Of a stretch of 37,140 nt of DNA, positions 1-10,237 are shown piece after piece (positions within the stretch are counted from its first letter, which is position 1; each line of letters begins with the position of its first letter). The stretch covers positions 1-37,140 of the forward strand of contig NZ_RJUB01000019.1 of NCBI RefSeq assembly GCF_024343615.1. The letters run 5' to 3'. Made by a program: the position numbers and the translations under genes. The notes under the pieces are model-generated. The model did no database searches, was not told the DNA's origin, and worked only from the letters and a program-made list of their open reading frames with translations. Source of the DNA: Ferruginibacter sp. HRS2-29 (GTDB taxonomy: Bacteria; Bacteroidota; Bacteroidia; Chitinophagales; Chitinophagaceae).

Positions 1-1407
1 GCAGCCCAGGCTAAATTTTCTTCTGTACGGCAAAAGATATATAATGTCACCAATGAAAAAGAGCTTGCTAAAATAGCTGCGGATAACGATCTTCAATTAA
101 ATGGTAATCCTAAACTGAATAAATTCCTGTCCGCCGTAAAGAGCTTCAGCGTTGGCCGCAGCGTAGTAAATTATACTGAACTGACCGCTCAGAATATCAC
201 GGTAACGGGTGTAAACATTGAGTACAACCCTTCTTACTATGTGGCCTTCGCGGCGGGTAAGGTAGATTACCGCTTTCGCGATTTCTTCAATAAAAGAAGT
301 ACACAGAACAATCAATACCTGGCACTCGGGCGAATAGGAGTTGGCAACAAAGATAAACGGGCCATTATTTTCAGTTTGTTTAAGGGGAGGAAAAGCCTGT
401 CGCAATACGGGTTATCAGATAGCATTACCAATTCCATCAATATCGTGGGGTATTCCTTAGAAACCATTTTGCGCAAAAACGAACAGACCTTTCTCAGCAT
501 GGAGTTTGCCAAATCTACCAAACCCGTTACCGGCAGTTTGCAGCAAAGTAAAGAGATCGGCAGCCTGCTGAAATTTGAGGACCGTACAAATATGGGGATC
601 AACATCAAGGGCCAAACTATTATCCCCGAAACGAACACACGGCTCAGCGGATTTTTCCGGAAGACGGGTGAGAATTTTCAATCTTTCAGCTTATTCAGTT
701 ACAATACCAGCCAGACCGCCTGGCTGGGGCGTGCCGACCAGGACTTTTTTAAACGCAGGCTTGGGATAACGGCGATGCTCCGGCGCAACGATTTTACCAA
801 CCCTTTTACCGAAAAGACGTTCAAGACTTCCACCACTTTCACTTCCCTTTTATTGAACCTGCGAATCCCTAAATATCCCGTATTAAGTTTGGGCTATTAC
901 CCGGGAACACAATTCTATGTGATCGATAAAGACCGTATCCGTGAAAACGCTTATTACATCATCAATGGCACACTCAACTATAGTTATTATTACAAGGGTA
1001 CGGGTATGAACAGCTCGTTCCTGTACAACAGGTACATCAATAAAGCCAACGATTCGGGCTTCGTGTTTTATAAAGGGATCAGCCTGTATGCTTCGCAGTC
1101 GATATTCCTGAAGCAACTCCAATTGCAGGGCGGTTATTCCTGGACAAAACAACCGGAACTGCAATACTATACACTTGAATCATCCGCAGATTATTCGTTT
1201 ACACAGGTTTTCAAAATGGGCGCTTCCCTTAAGTATAATAAAGTAAGCGGGGGTGAAAATTACTGGGGCGAGCGGGTAATGATGACCGCAGAGATGAAGC
1301 GGTTGGGACGGCTCCAGTTGCAATACGAAAAAAGTTTTTTACCCACCATCAGCAGGCAATTATACCCTGTAGAGATCGGCAGGGTTTCATGGTATAAATA
1401 CTTTTAA
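1..1407 (+). CDS. Outer-membrane beta-barrel-like protein, 5' end outside window
   Basis: The reading frame is open from base 1, so the start lies upstream; a GTG at 241 is only an internal codon. About 468 residues are visible. From roughly residue 90 onward the protein is built of alternating polar and aromatic strands rich in Tyr, Phe, Ser and Asn, and it ends in VSWYKYF with a C-terminal Phe. That pattern is typical of outer-membrane barrels folded by the Bam machinery. The stop is three bases before the next ATG, so it is probably the promoter-proximal member of the operon that carries the two giant RHS proteins. It could be a surface anchor or export partner for them, but that is inference from position. 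I do not recognise a named family. Confidence 0.7.
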   Translation, partial: AAQAKFSSVRQKIYNVTNEKELAKIAADNDLQLNGNPKLNKFLSAVKSFSVGRSVVNYTELTAQNITVTGVNIEYNPSYYVAFAAGKVDYRFRDFFNKRSTQNNQYLALGRIGVGNKDKRAIIFSLFKGRKSLSQYGLSDSITNSINIVGYSLETILRKNEQTFLSMEFAKSTKPVTGSLQQSKEIGSLLKFEDRTNMGINIKGQTIIPETNTRLSGFFRKTGENFQSFSLFSYNTSQTAWLGRADQDFFKRRLGITAMLRRNDFTNPFTEKTFKTSTTFTSLLLNLRIPKYPVLSLGYYPGTQFYVIDKDRIRENAYYIINGTLNYSYYYKGTGMNSSFLYNRYINKANDSGFVFYKGISLYASQSIFLKQLQLQGGYSWTKQPELQYYTLESSADYSFTQVFKMGASLKYNKVSGGENYWGERVMMTAEMKRLGRLQLQYEKSFLPTISRQLYPVEIGRVSWYKYF

Positions 1408-1410
1408 ATT

Positions 1411-2475
1411 ATGAAAAGGAAACTCCTTTTTTTAGGCCTGTTTGTATTGCCTTTTTTGATAAAGGCACAGGTCACTATACAGGTGCAGTTACCTCCAGCA
1501 GGCCTCCTGCAAAAAGACCAGTTGTGGAATGTGATCCTGATGAACAATAAGGATGATGTTCTGGATGTGCACATTCGCCTAAGCTTGCAGGACGCCACTA
1601 CCGGGCAGGTATACATGTCGGCCACCAGTGGCAGTGTATTGCTGGGCAAAGGTGTAAAGATTTTAAAACAGCAGGATGTGCAGCCTGCCATCTTTAATTA
1701 CACCAACCCGGATTTTTCCCGGAATTATTTACCCATTGGTAATTATATCATCTGTTACCAGGTTTATACCAGCGTGGGTGAAAACCAGGTAATGCTCGGC
1801 GATGAATGCAGCCGGATCAATATCGACCCATTAAGCCCGCCACTGCTTAATACACCAGCAGACGGCACCGATATCAGCACACCATATCCTCAATTCACCT
1901 GGTTGCCTCCATCGCCGATGGATATGTTCAGCAACCTTAGTTACGATCTGTTGGTAGCGGAAGTATTGCCGGGTCAAAGCCCCACAGAAGCCATTCAATA
2001 TAACACGCCGATATATAGTGCCAATAACCTCCGCAACACCAATCACCCTTATTCTTCCGCATACGCGGCATTGGATACCGGTAAGTGGTATGCATGGCAG
2101 GTAGTAGCACTGAATGGCAGCAATTATGCCGCGAAAACAGAAGTATGGACTTTTAAAAGAACGGGGAATCCGGTACCGCCGCCCGTAAGTTCCGGGACGT
2201 ATATTTTGCTGAAGGATAACCTTACAGGTACCTATATCGTAGAAGATGGCATACTCAGGATAAAATATTTTTCTTACGCCAAAGATTATAAATCCACCAT
2301 ACTTTTTTCAAACGAAAAAGATAAGGTGGTCAAGGGTTTTGTGAAAATCATTATTCCCGGGGAAAATTATTTTGATTTCGATGTCAGTCGTGGTTTTCAA
2401 AAAGGAAAGACCTATAAAGTAACGATCAAGGATCAACAGGATGTTTCGCACTTTTTAAAATTCAGTATTAAATAA
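1411..2475 (+). CDS. Secreted fibronectin-like surface protein
   Basis: A 354-residue protein starting with a clear Sec signal peptide (KRK, then a hydrophobic run, cleavage after FLIKAQ). Residues about 20-140 form a beta-rich domain beginning VTIQVQLPPAG and ending in GNYIICYQVY. Residues about 145-255 begin with PPLLNTPADGTDIS and FTWLPPSP and end with a W-Y-AWQVVAL strand, the look of a fibronectin type III fold. The arrangement resembles the TANFOR-like surface proteins of Bacteroidota, although I could not run a profile search. A further beta-rich domain closes the protein. It sits three bases after the barrel gene and 17 bases before the giant RHS-like gene, so it is likely co-transcribed and may help to display or export those proteins. 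Confidence 0.75.
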   Translation: MKRKLLFLGLFVLPFLIKAQVTIQVQLPPAGLLQKDQLWNVILMNNKDDVLDVHIRLSLQDATTGQVYMSATSGSVLLGKGVKILKQQDVQPAIFNYTNPDFSRNYLPIGNYIICYQVYTSVGENQVMLGDECSRINIDPLSPPLLNTPADGTDISTPYPQFTWLPPSPMDMFSNLSYDLLVAEVLPGQSPTEAIQYNTPIYSANNLRNTNHPYSSAYAALDTGKWYAWQVVALNGSNYAAKTEVWTFKRTGNPVPPPVSSGTYILLKDNLTGTYIVEDGILRIKYFSYAKDYKSTILFSNEKDKVVKGFVKIIIPGENYFDFDVSRGFQKGKTYKVTIKDQQDVSHFLKFSIK

Positions 2476-2492
2476 TTCAACTACCCTAGTAT

Positions 2493-5400
2493 ATGATTCA
2501 ATCCCTTTCTAACCGGTATAACAAGTACATCGCGTACCCGCTATTCGTCATTTTTTGTTTGCAATGGCTACTGCCTTTACGTGCAGCCGCCTATGGAGAA
2601 AGATCCTATAGATCTTACGACAGAACAAACAATGAACATGCTAAAAGGGTAGCCAAAAGTATTTATCCATTTGTAAGCAATTCAGGCCCAGCATCCGCCC
2701 CGGTGAAAGCAGTATTGGATAGAAAAGCTACAAGCTTACGGGTTGCGGCTAACAAACCATTTATCGGTGGGCCATCTGCTCCTGAAGCAAGCACGTTTAA
2801 AGCGGTTGGCTCCGATAACCTGGTGAATTTATTCACCGGGGATTTTTCCTACAGTATTCCCTTACTGGATGTAGGAGGTTACCCGGTTAATTTATTTTAT
2901 AATGGGGGCATCACGATGGAGCAGGAAGCCAGCTGGGTAGGGTTGGGATGGAATATCAATCCCGGCACGGTAAGCCGCAACATGCGGGGTGTGCCCGACG
3001 ACTTTGATGGAACTGATATGTTGGTTACCCATCAAAATACCAAACCAAACAGAACGTATGGTGGTGAAGTAAGCGTAGATGGGGAGTTGCTCGGCTTTAA
3101 AAAGCCAAAAGCCTCCGTATCGCTGGGCTTTTCTTATAACAATTACCTGGGCCCGGAACTTACACTTGGGGCAGGCATTTCGGCGGCACTGGTTACGTTT
3201 GATAACCTGAAATTCGAAAAGTCCTCTACCGACAGCCTTGGGCTCAGCCTCCAGGCATCTGTCAATGCAAAACTTAGTTCCCGGTCTGGATTAACATTAG
3301 CCCCATCACTCAATCTTGCTACTAAGTTATTGGGAGGTAAAATTCAAAATGGGATCGGGCTTTCGACCAGCTATAATTCACGAAGCGGTATTTCTGCCTT
3401 GAATATACATGGAGAAATGAGTTATTATTCCGATCGCAATCAGATAAAATATGAGCTTATAAACCCCTTAAGCAGTACTTCTATCAGCTTTGCCAAACCC
3501 AGTTACATGCCGATCATGCGGATGCCTATGGAAAACATCAACCTTTCCGGCCAGTTTGAAGCGGGGGCTGGCTTGTGGGGTATCCGGGGGGCCATCACAC
3601 TCAATGGATATTATTCGCAATCTAAAGTGCCCACCGAATGGCAAACATTGAGAAAGCCTTTGGTTGGGTTCATGTATTCGGAAAAGGCATTGGCCAATAA
3701 AGACGCAGTGATGGATTTTAACCGCGTTAATGATGGGGAAGTTACTCCTAATACGCCGGTCATTTCAGCACCACAGTATGCGTATGATGTTTTTTCTATC
3801 CAGGGAGAAGGGACCGGCGGCTCCATCCGGGCATACCGTAGCGACCTGGGTTATATGCGGGATAATATTACGGTGTCCAAAGATAAAAGTCTTTCACTAG
3901 GGGCAGATATCGCACCGCCGGGCCATTGGGGCGGCAATTTCAATTTCATCTCTACGCCTACTAAAGCCGGTAGCTGGGACGACGTCTCCAGCAATACATT
4001 GATACGCACCATGGCGTTTAAAGCACCGCAAAAAAATTCCCTGTTTGAAAATGTGTATTTTAAAAATCCTGGTGAAGCTACCGTTACCGATCCGGCGTTG
4101 CTTTCCATGATAGGAGGCGAAGATCTTGTTCGTTTTAAATTGAGCGGCTCTAATGTCAACCCGAGATTGGAATCAATCTTAGAGCTTTTCAATAAAAAGA
4201 CCGGATCCGTAAAAGGGTTGAAATCACTGAGCGGGAATACAACATTGGTAAATCGCCAGAAGCGCACCCAGGTAACCACCATGCTTACCGCAGCGGATGC
4301 ATCAGTGTACGGACTGGACAAACAGATCAGGAATTATTCCGGGAACTTTGCAGGCGATACGATCCAATATTCCAATATTTCAAGAACGGAGGATTTTAGA
4401 AAGCCGAACCATATTTCGGAAATCGATGTGCTGGAACAAAATGGTATGCGCTATGTTTATGGGCTACCTGTATACAATAAAATTCAGAAGGATTTTACCT
4501 TTTCTGTAGGAGCCGTTCCCAATAGCACGAGTGACAACCTGGTAAATTTTTACACAAATGAAGCCTCTGTAAATTCCCCTTATATGGCCAACAAGTCTGA
4601 AATAGACGGCTATGTACAGGTACAGGAAACACCGGCTTATGCCGCTTCATTTTTACTCACCGGCCTTTTATCACCAGACTATGTAGATGTGACCGGGGAT
4701 GGAATTACGGAGGATGATTTGGGAGGAGCAGTCAAATTCGATTACCAACGCTCGGAAGGATACCACCAGTGGCGCACCCCAAGAAATAATACCAATGGTC
4801 AACAGGCGCACTTCAATGAAGGGGTACGTACACAAAAAGAAGATAACAAAGCTACGATCAGTTACGGCGAAAGAGAAGGTTGGTACCTGAAAGCAATCGA
4901 ATCTAAATCCATGGTCGCCATTTTTAAAACGGATTCCCGTAATGACGCTAAAGGTGTGTCAAGCGATATGAATGGCGCTATCAATAACAGCGAAGATGTC
5001 AATAAAAAATTATCCCGCATCGACCTTTATACAAAAGCTGAAATAAAATCCAAAGGCATTGCCAATGCCCGCCCGATAAAATCAGTGATCTTCAACTACG
5101 ACAGTTCCCTTTGCATGGGCACTCCCGATAGTAAAAACGGTGGTGGCAAGCTGACATTACGCTCCATCTACTTTTCTTATAATGGTCAGACCCGTTTAAT
5201 GAAAGACCGCTATGTGTTTGATTACGGAAATCTTTCCTCTGCTACAGATAATCCGCATTATGCGTACAATGCTTCGGATAAATGGGGAACATATAAAGAC
5301 CCGGCGGAAGCCACCATTCATCCTGCGGGGCTCACCAACATGGATTATCCTTACACGGATTATTCAGATAAAACAAAGAATGACCAGTTTGCCGGTGCCT

Positions 5401-8400
5401 GGGCATTGAAAAAAATATTGTTGCCCTCCGGTGGCCAGATGGAGATCCAATATGAGGCCGACGATTATGGATATGTGCAGGACAGGCGGGCCTGCAATAT
5501 GATGAATATATACGGCCTGGGCAATACTACAGCGTATGGAAACGACAGTGCCATGTACAGGAATGGTGGTATAGCCGAAGACAACAATTACGTGTATGTG
5601 AAACTCGCGTCGCCATTAACGTCCACCGGTGATGCCAGGTTGAAACAGGAAATTTATTCTAAATATCTTGAAGGCATCAACCAGCTCGCCTTCAAGCTGC
5701 AAATCCACATGCCCAAAGGGCTGGAGCCGCTTACGGTATATTCAGAAATTGAATCGTATGGAGTTTGTTCCAACAGCGCTTCAAAAGACTACATCTATAT
5801 CAAGCTAAAAACGATCAACGGTAAAAGCCCGTTGGCAACGAGTGCCATCGGATTTTTGACAGACAATATTCCGGCACAGGCGTTTGATGGCTATAAAACG
5901 GAAGTGGATGACCTGGGGGATTTTATCAAACTTGCCGGAACGATGCTCGGGCAGTTGAAGAATGCCTTCAAAAATGTAGAGCAGCAAATGCGTTCGGCTG
6001 CACTGGCCAAAAACATTGCGCCGGGCAGATCCTTCGTGCGGCTGGATAACCCTGGCCGTATGAAATATGGCGGAGGGCATCGCGTAAAAAGAGTGTTGGT
6101 ACGTGATAACTGGAAGAAAATGACCAGCGACAGTTCCTTTACTTCAACATACGGCCAGGACTATGATTATACAACCACCGAAATGGTGGACGGTGTTCCC
6201 ACCACGATCAGCAGTGGCGTAGCCTCCTATGAACCCGGTATCGGAAGTGAAGAAAACCCTTTCAGGGAAATCGTGCAATTCAGCAATAAGCTTCCATTGG
6301 CTTCGGCTCGTTACGGTGCCATCGAAATGCCCATACTCGAAGGTTTGTATCCATCGCCTGTTGTGGGCTATAGCAAAGTGACCGTACGGTCGATTCACAG
6401 AAAAGGTACGCATGGGGATTCTACCTTACGCTCTGCCATCGGAAAGCAGGTAACAGAATTTTTTACCGCGAGAGAATACCCGGCATATGCAACCTATACG
6501 CCGATGGATTCCAAAACGTATAATAAGAACCCGTTTTTTTCTTTTTTATATAAGGAGGTCATCAGCCGGAGGACCATCACACAAGGGTTTTTAGTAGAGA
6601 CAAACGATATGCATGGGAAAATGAAATCGCAATCGGCCTACAGCGAAAGCGATGAGAAGACTCCGTTATCGGCTTCCTATTACACGTATAAAAATACCGG
6701 AAAAAATGGCTTCAACGACCAGGTGGATTATGTGTACAACGATGAAGGTGGTATCGTTCGCAAAGGAAACATGGGAATTGATATAGAATTAATGACGGAT
6801 GTACGGGAGTTTAAAGTACAGAGCAATGGGTTAAGTGCTCAGGGGCAACTGGATGTTTTTCCGCTGGGCCTGTTGATCTGGACTGTCTTTACCTTATGGC
6901 CACTTAAGACCTATACGGAAAATCAATACCGGGCAGTAACCTGTACGAAGCTGATTAATTATCATGCAATTGAAGATAGCGTGATTGTAATGGACAAAGG
7001 CAGTGTGATCACTACGAAAACGATGGCCTATGATGCGGAAACCGGGCAGGGGATAATTACTAAAACAGCCAATGAATTTAATGATCCCGTTTATAATACA
7101 ACTTACCCTTCCTATTGGGCATACAGCAGTACAGGGCTTGCCTATAAAAATATTAATGCCGTACTAACCGCTGATTTTGCCAACGGTAAAATCAGTCTTT
7201 CTCAAGCTGATCAGAATAAATATTTTGAAAGCGGCGACGAACTATATGTTATATCCCGGGGAAATACCTTCGATCCATGTACCGCACAATCGGCTAATGT
7301 AAATAAGGTATGGGTGTACGATACAAATAAAGATATTACTCCCCTGAATGTGGTCAATAAGTCGCTGGTATTTATGGATGCCAAAGGGAATCTCTACAAC
7401 AATAATTCCGTAGTGTTTCGTATCATTCGCAGCGGTAAACGAAACCTTCTGGGTATGAATGTGGCCTCCTTTACTACCATGGCCAATCCGGTACAAGCGG
7501 TAGGAGGTGAAAATAAGTTGAAAGTAGAAAGTTCTTCTAAAACAATTGTGGCATCTGCTATGGAGCATAAGGAAAAATGGCAGGCAGATAATGATGTGTT
7601 TACCAAAAAGACCTTAGTGTATAGTAACGAAATCTGTGGTTTTGTACCAGTCGATGATTGTATCAACGGGAAGTATGAGCAGGCCATTAATCCTTATGTC
7701 AAAGGAATATTAGGAAATCTCAGGCTTGATAAAAGCTATGTCTTTTACAATGAACGTATGGAAACCATTGCTTCGCCAACCGCTATTCGTAAGAACGGGT
7801 ACCTGAAAGATTTTTACAGCTACTGGAATTTCGATGGAAACAATAACCTGGTTCCATCAAATGCTTCCGGTAAATGGGTATGGAATTCAACCGTCACTAA
7901 AGTAACTAACAAAGGACAGGAGGCGGAAACTAAAAATGCATTGGATGTGTACACTTCGGCACAGTTTGGGTTTTCAAAAACCCAAACCACCGCTGTTGCC
8001 AACAACAGCAGGCTCAATGATATGTTTGCAGAAGGGTTCGAAGATCATGGATATTCTCCGGTGATCAACGGAAGTGTGGCGGGCAATGCATGCACAAAAC
8101 CACACATCGACTTTTCTGTAGCGGCTAATGCGCAAATACTCACCGATGACCTGCCGCGTCCGACGGCACACAGCGGGCATAAATATTTACGGGTTCTGCC
8201 CGGGCAAACATCCGGCATGTTGGATAGTATTGAAAGTGTACTGGATATATTTCAAATGCCATTGGTGTTGGATACTCTCAGAAGCCTGGACGAACCGGGG
8301 TCTTTTATGGAACGCCTCTATTCTATTCCATCCCTGGCCGGAGATGCTTCTCCAATGAACACATGCCTGTCTATTTCCAATTTTGCAGAAGATTCTATAA

Positions 8401-9353
8401 TTCACAATGGTATTTCAAATACCTGCGGCGAATATTTTTCGCAGGGTTACCAGGGTTATGAGTTTATAGAATTGAATAGTGATGGCTTTGTAACCATAGA
8501 TCTTCAGTCTTATGCAGCAGCATCGATAGGTGCTAATATCTATGGGGCTACAGCCAACTGTTATATTTCCGATCTTGACGACAATTCTATTGGAGTCGTA
8601 GCAAGCCTTTCTTCTGTACTTCCCGATGGTATTACCTCGAAGGTTTTTTGCCTTAAAAAGGGTATTTATAAGATATCGGTAAACTATACCGCGACACACA
8701 CGCACAATTATGAATGTAGCGATGTAGGCACACCGCTGGGAGGCGCTTTTATTTTTAAAACCATGATTTCGGGAGATGTATCAGCCTGTTATAAAACCAT
8801 TCATAAGTCTGATGCCTGCACTTACACCAGGCCTATTCCCGCTACAAAAGATATGATCAACCCGGTTTTTGCACCAACGCCTGGGAAAGACATGTTATTC
8901 TCTGCCTGGGTGAGGGAAACGTGTAATGCGCCCTGCGTTCAGGAAAAATATACACATAGCCAGGTACAGCTCATTTTTAATGACGGCAGCACCACTACCA
9001 CCAGCCTGAATCCATCAGGCCCGATCATCGAGGGCTGGCAGAAAGTTGAAGGCAAATTCACGATCCCGCTTACAGCAACCAACATGGAGATCCGTTTCCG
9101 CAACAGCAGCGACAGCGCCATCTATTTCGATGACATTCGTATACACCCTTATAACGCTAACCTGAAAAGTTATGTGTATGATCCCCGTACGTTGCGATTG
9201 GTTGCCGAACTGGATGAGAACAATTACGCTTCTTTTTACGAATACGATGAAGAAGGCCAGATGGTTCGGGTTAAAAAAGAAACCATCGAAGGAATTAAAA
9301 CAATCCAGGAAACCCGGAATGCAAAACAACAATCCATCACCGGGGTGCAGTAA
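2493..9353 (+). CDS. Giant secreted SpvB/RHS-like protein (2286 aa)
   Basis: The N-terminus has a basic stretch and a long hydrophobic signal segment ending near LRAAAYG. At about residues 105-165 the segment NLFTGDFSYSIPLLDVGGY with SWVGLGWNINPG is the hallmark opening of SpvB/TcB-like and RHS shell proteins. A long beta-rich body follows. At about residues 2130-2225 there is a carbohydrate-binding-like beta-sandwich (LFSAWVRETCN, WQKVEGKFTIP, IYFDDIRIHP). The protein ends with YD-type repeats (YVYDPRTLRLVAELDENNY, FYEYDEEGQMVRV). It has no RHS core and no variable toxin tip. Being exported and encoded just before the 2932-residue Rhs protein, it may form the other part of an encapsulating shell, as TcB does with TcC; that is inference. 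No frameshift is seen. Confidence 0.85.
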   Translation: MIQSLSNRYNKYIAYPLFVIFCLQWLLPLRAAAYGERSYRSYDRTNNEHAKRVAKSIYPFVSNSGPASAPVKAVLDRKATSLRVAANKPFIGGPSAPEASTFKAVGSDNLVNLFTGDFSYSIPLLDVGGYPVNLFYNGGITMEQEASWVGLGWNINPGTVSRNMRGVPDDFDGTDMLVTHQNTKPNRTYGGEVSVDGELLGFKKPKASVSLGFSYNNYLGPELTLGAGISAALVTFDNLKFEKSSTDSLGLSLQASVNAKLSSRSGLTLAPSLNLATKLLGGKIQNGIGLSTSYNSRSGISALNIHGEMSYYSDRNQIKYELINPLSSTSISFAKPSYMPIMRMPMENINLSGQFEAGAGLWGIRGAITLNGYYSQSKVPTEWQTLRKPLVGFMYSEKALANKDAVMDFNRVNDGEVTPNTPVISAPQYAYDVFSIQGEGTGGSIRAYRSDLGYMRDNITVSKDKSLSLGADIAPPGHWGGNFNFISTPTKAGSWDDVSSNTLIRTMAFKAPQKNSLFENVYFKNPGEATVTDPALLSMIGGEDLVRFKLSGSNVNPRLESILELFNKKTGSVKGLKSLSGNTTLVNRQKRTQVTTMLTAADASVYGLDKQIRNYSGNFAGDTIQYSNISRTEDFRKPNHISEIDVLEQNGMRYVYGLPVYNKIQKDFTFSVGAVPNSTSDNLVNFYTNEASVNSPYMANKSEIDGYVQVQETPAYAASFLLTGLLSPDYVDVTGDGITEDDLGGAVKFDYQRSEGYHQWRTPRNNTNGQQAHFNEGVRTQKEDNKATISYGEREGWYLKAIESKSMVAIFKTDSRNDAKGVSSDMNGAINNSEDVNKKLSRIDLYTKAEIKSKGIANARPIKSVIFNYDSSLCMGTPDSKNGGGKLTLRSIYFSYNGQTRLMKDRYVFDYGNLSSATDNPHYAYNASDKWGTYKDPAEATIHPAGLTNMDYPYTDYSDKTKNDQFAGAWALKKILLPSGGQMEIQYEADDYGYVQDRRACNMMNIYGLGNTTAYGNDSAMYRNGGIAEDNNYVYVKLASPLTSTGDARLKQEIYSKYLEGINQLAFKLQIHMPKGLEPLTVYSEIESYGVCSNSASKDYIYIKLKTINGKSPLATSAIGFLTDNIPAQAFDGYKTEVDDLGDFIKLAGTMLGQLKNAFKNVEQQMRSAALAKNIAPGRSFVRLDNPGRMKYGGGHRVKRVLVRDNWKKMTSDSSFTSTYGQDYDYTTTEMVDGVPTTISSGVASYEPGIGSEENPFREIVQFSNKLPLASARYGAIEMPILEGLYPSPVVGYSKVTVRSIHRKGTHGDSTLRSAIGKQVTEFFTAREYPAYATYTPMDSKTYNKNPFFSFLYKEVISRRTITQGFLVETNDMHGKMKSQSAYSESDEKTPLSASYYTYKNTGKNGFNDQVDYVYNDEGGIVRKGNMGIDIELMTDVREFKVQSNGLSAQGQLDVFPLGLLIWTVFTLWPLKTYTENQYRAVTCTKLINYHAIEDSVIVMDKGSVITTKTMAYDAETGQGIITKTANEFNDPVYNTTYPSYWAYSSTGLAYKNINAVLTADFANGKISLSQADQNKYFESGDELYVISRGNTFDPCTAQSANVNKVWVYDTNKDITPLNVVNKSLVFMDAKGNLYNNNSVVFRIIRSGKRNLLGMNVASFTTMANPVQAVGGENKLKVESSSKTIVASAMEHKEKWQADNDVFTKKTLVYSNEICGFVPVDDCINGKYEQAINPYVKGILGNLRLDKSYVFYNERMETIASPTAIRKNGYLKDFYSYWNFDGNNNLVPSNASGKWVWNSTVTKVTNKGQEAETKNALDVYTSAQFGFSKTQTTAVANNSRLNDMFAEGFEDHGYSPVINGSVAGNACTKPHIDFSVAANAQILTDDLPRPTAHSGHKYLRVLPGQTSGMLDSIESVLDIFQMPLVLDTLRSLDEPGSFMERLYSIPSLAGDASPMNTCLSISNFAEDSIIHNGISNTCGEYFSQGYQGYEFIELNSDGFVTIDLQSYAAASIGANIYGATANCYISDLDDNSIGVVASLSSVLPDGITSKVFCLKKGIYKISVNYTATHTHNYECSDVGTPLGGAFIFKTMISGDVSACYKTIHKSDACTYTRPIPATKDMINPVFAPTPGKDMLFSAWVRETCNAPCVQEKYTHSQVQLIFNDGSTTTTSLNPSGPIIEGWQKVEGKFTIPLTATNMEIRFRNSSDSAIYFDDIRIHPYNANLKSYVYDPRTLRLVAELDENNYASFYEYDEEGQMVRVKKETIEGIKTIQETRNAKQQSITGVQ

Positions 9354-9371
9354 ACAAGAACAATTTAAATT

Positions 9372-10184
9372 ATGAAACGAGCCACAATATTAGTATTACT
9401 TCTTATGATGTTGACCAGCCAGCGGGGGTTTGCGCAGAAGGATACCATAGAGATCATCAAAGAATTTTCTAAGGTATTGGAGTTTTCCTCGCAGGAAAAT
9501 CTTTCTTATACCTCCAGGATAAAGTTATCAGCCTCGCCTATTATTCAACCAACGGATACGATGACAACGACCGGCATTTTTTACAAACAGGGTGACAGGC
9601 TCTATACCGAAAGCGGACAGGAGGAAACGTTCCTGCAAGACGGGTTATTGATACAGATAAACAATGCCCGCAAGAGTATCTGGATCAGTAAAACAGAAGG
9701 ACAGCTTAAGGAGGAACTTGAAAAGCAAACGGTCACAAAGCAAATGGAAACATTGTTTCGCCAGAAATACAATATCGCCAGGCGCAATTCCGGCACGCTT
9801 TCCACCATCTCTTTCGATACCCGTCCCAATGAAAACAATCAGGGTACAGCGCAATCAAAAGTTTCACTACAATATGATGCTAAAACACTATTGCCCCAAT
9901 CTCTGAGCATAGACATAAAAGTGAGCGAGGAGGCAGACGCAGAGTTGAAAGAAGCGCTAAAAGCCGAGGGGATAAATGTGGCAGGGTTGATACAGACGAT
10001 CAACGGAACAGAGTTTTTTGTACGCACGCAAAACATGGCGGTATTATTTGAAGGGATCAGCACTGCTGCTGCTACTGCAATGAAAATACCTTCCTGGAAA
10101 ACACGGCTGGAGTACAATGAAACCGCCGGAGATTATAAAGGGATTGGCGGATACAGTGATTATGAAGTGATAAAATTATACTAA
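9372..10184 (+). CDS. Exported 270-aa protein of unknown function
   Basis: A signal peptide ends at RGFAQ near residue 22. The mature protein has alternating beta strands and amphipathic segments: strands around TGIFYKQGDRLYTES and DGLLIQI, a charged helix QLKEELEKQTVTKQMETLF and further strands to the C-terminus. The strand pattern recalls LolA/LolB-like lipid-binding folds, but no diagnostic motif is visible and I would not assign it. The gene lies 18 bases after the 2286-residue RHS-like gene and 53 bases before the Rhs toxin gene. It is therefore probably in the same operon and could be a periplasmic chaperone or accessory for one of the two giants (inference). Confidence 0.65.
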   Translation: MKRATILVLLLMMLTSQRGFAQKDTIEIIKEFSKVLEFSSQENLSYTSRIKLSASPIIQPTDTMTTTGIFYKQGDRLYTESGQEETFLQDGLLIQINNARKSIWISKTEGQLKEELEKQTVTKQMETLFRQKYNIARRNSGTLSTISFDTRPNENNQGTAQSKVSLQYDAKTLLPQSLSIDIKVSEEADAELKEALKAEGINVAGLIQTINGTEFFVRTQNMAVLFEGISTAAATAMKIPSWKTRLEYNETAGDYKGIGGYSDYEVIKLY

Positions 10185-10237
10185 AGACGTTCATTTTTAA
10201 TAATTGCCAAAAAGGCGATCAATAAAAATTCTGACTC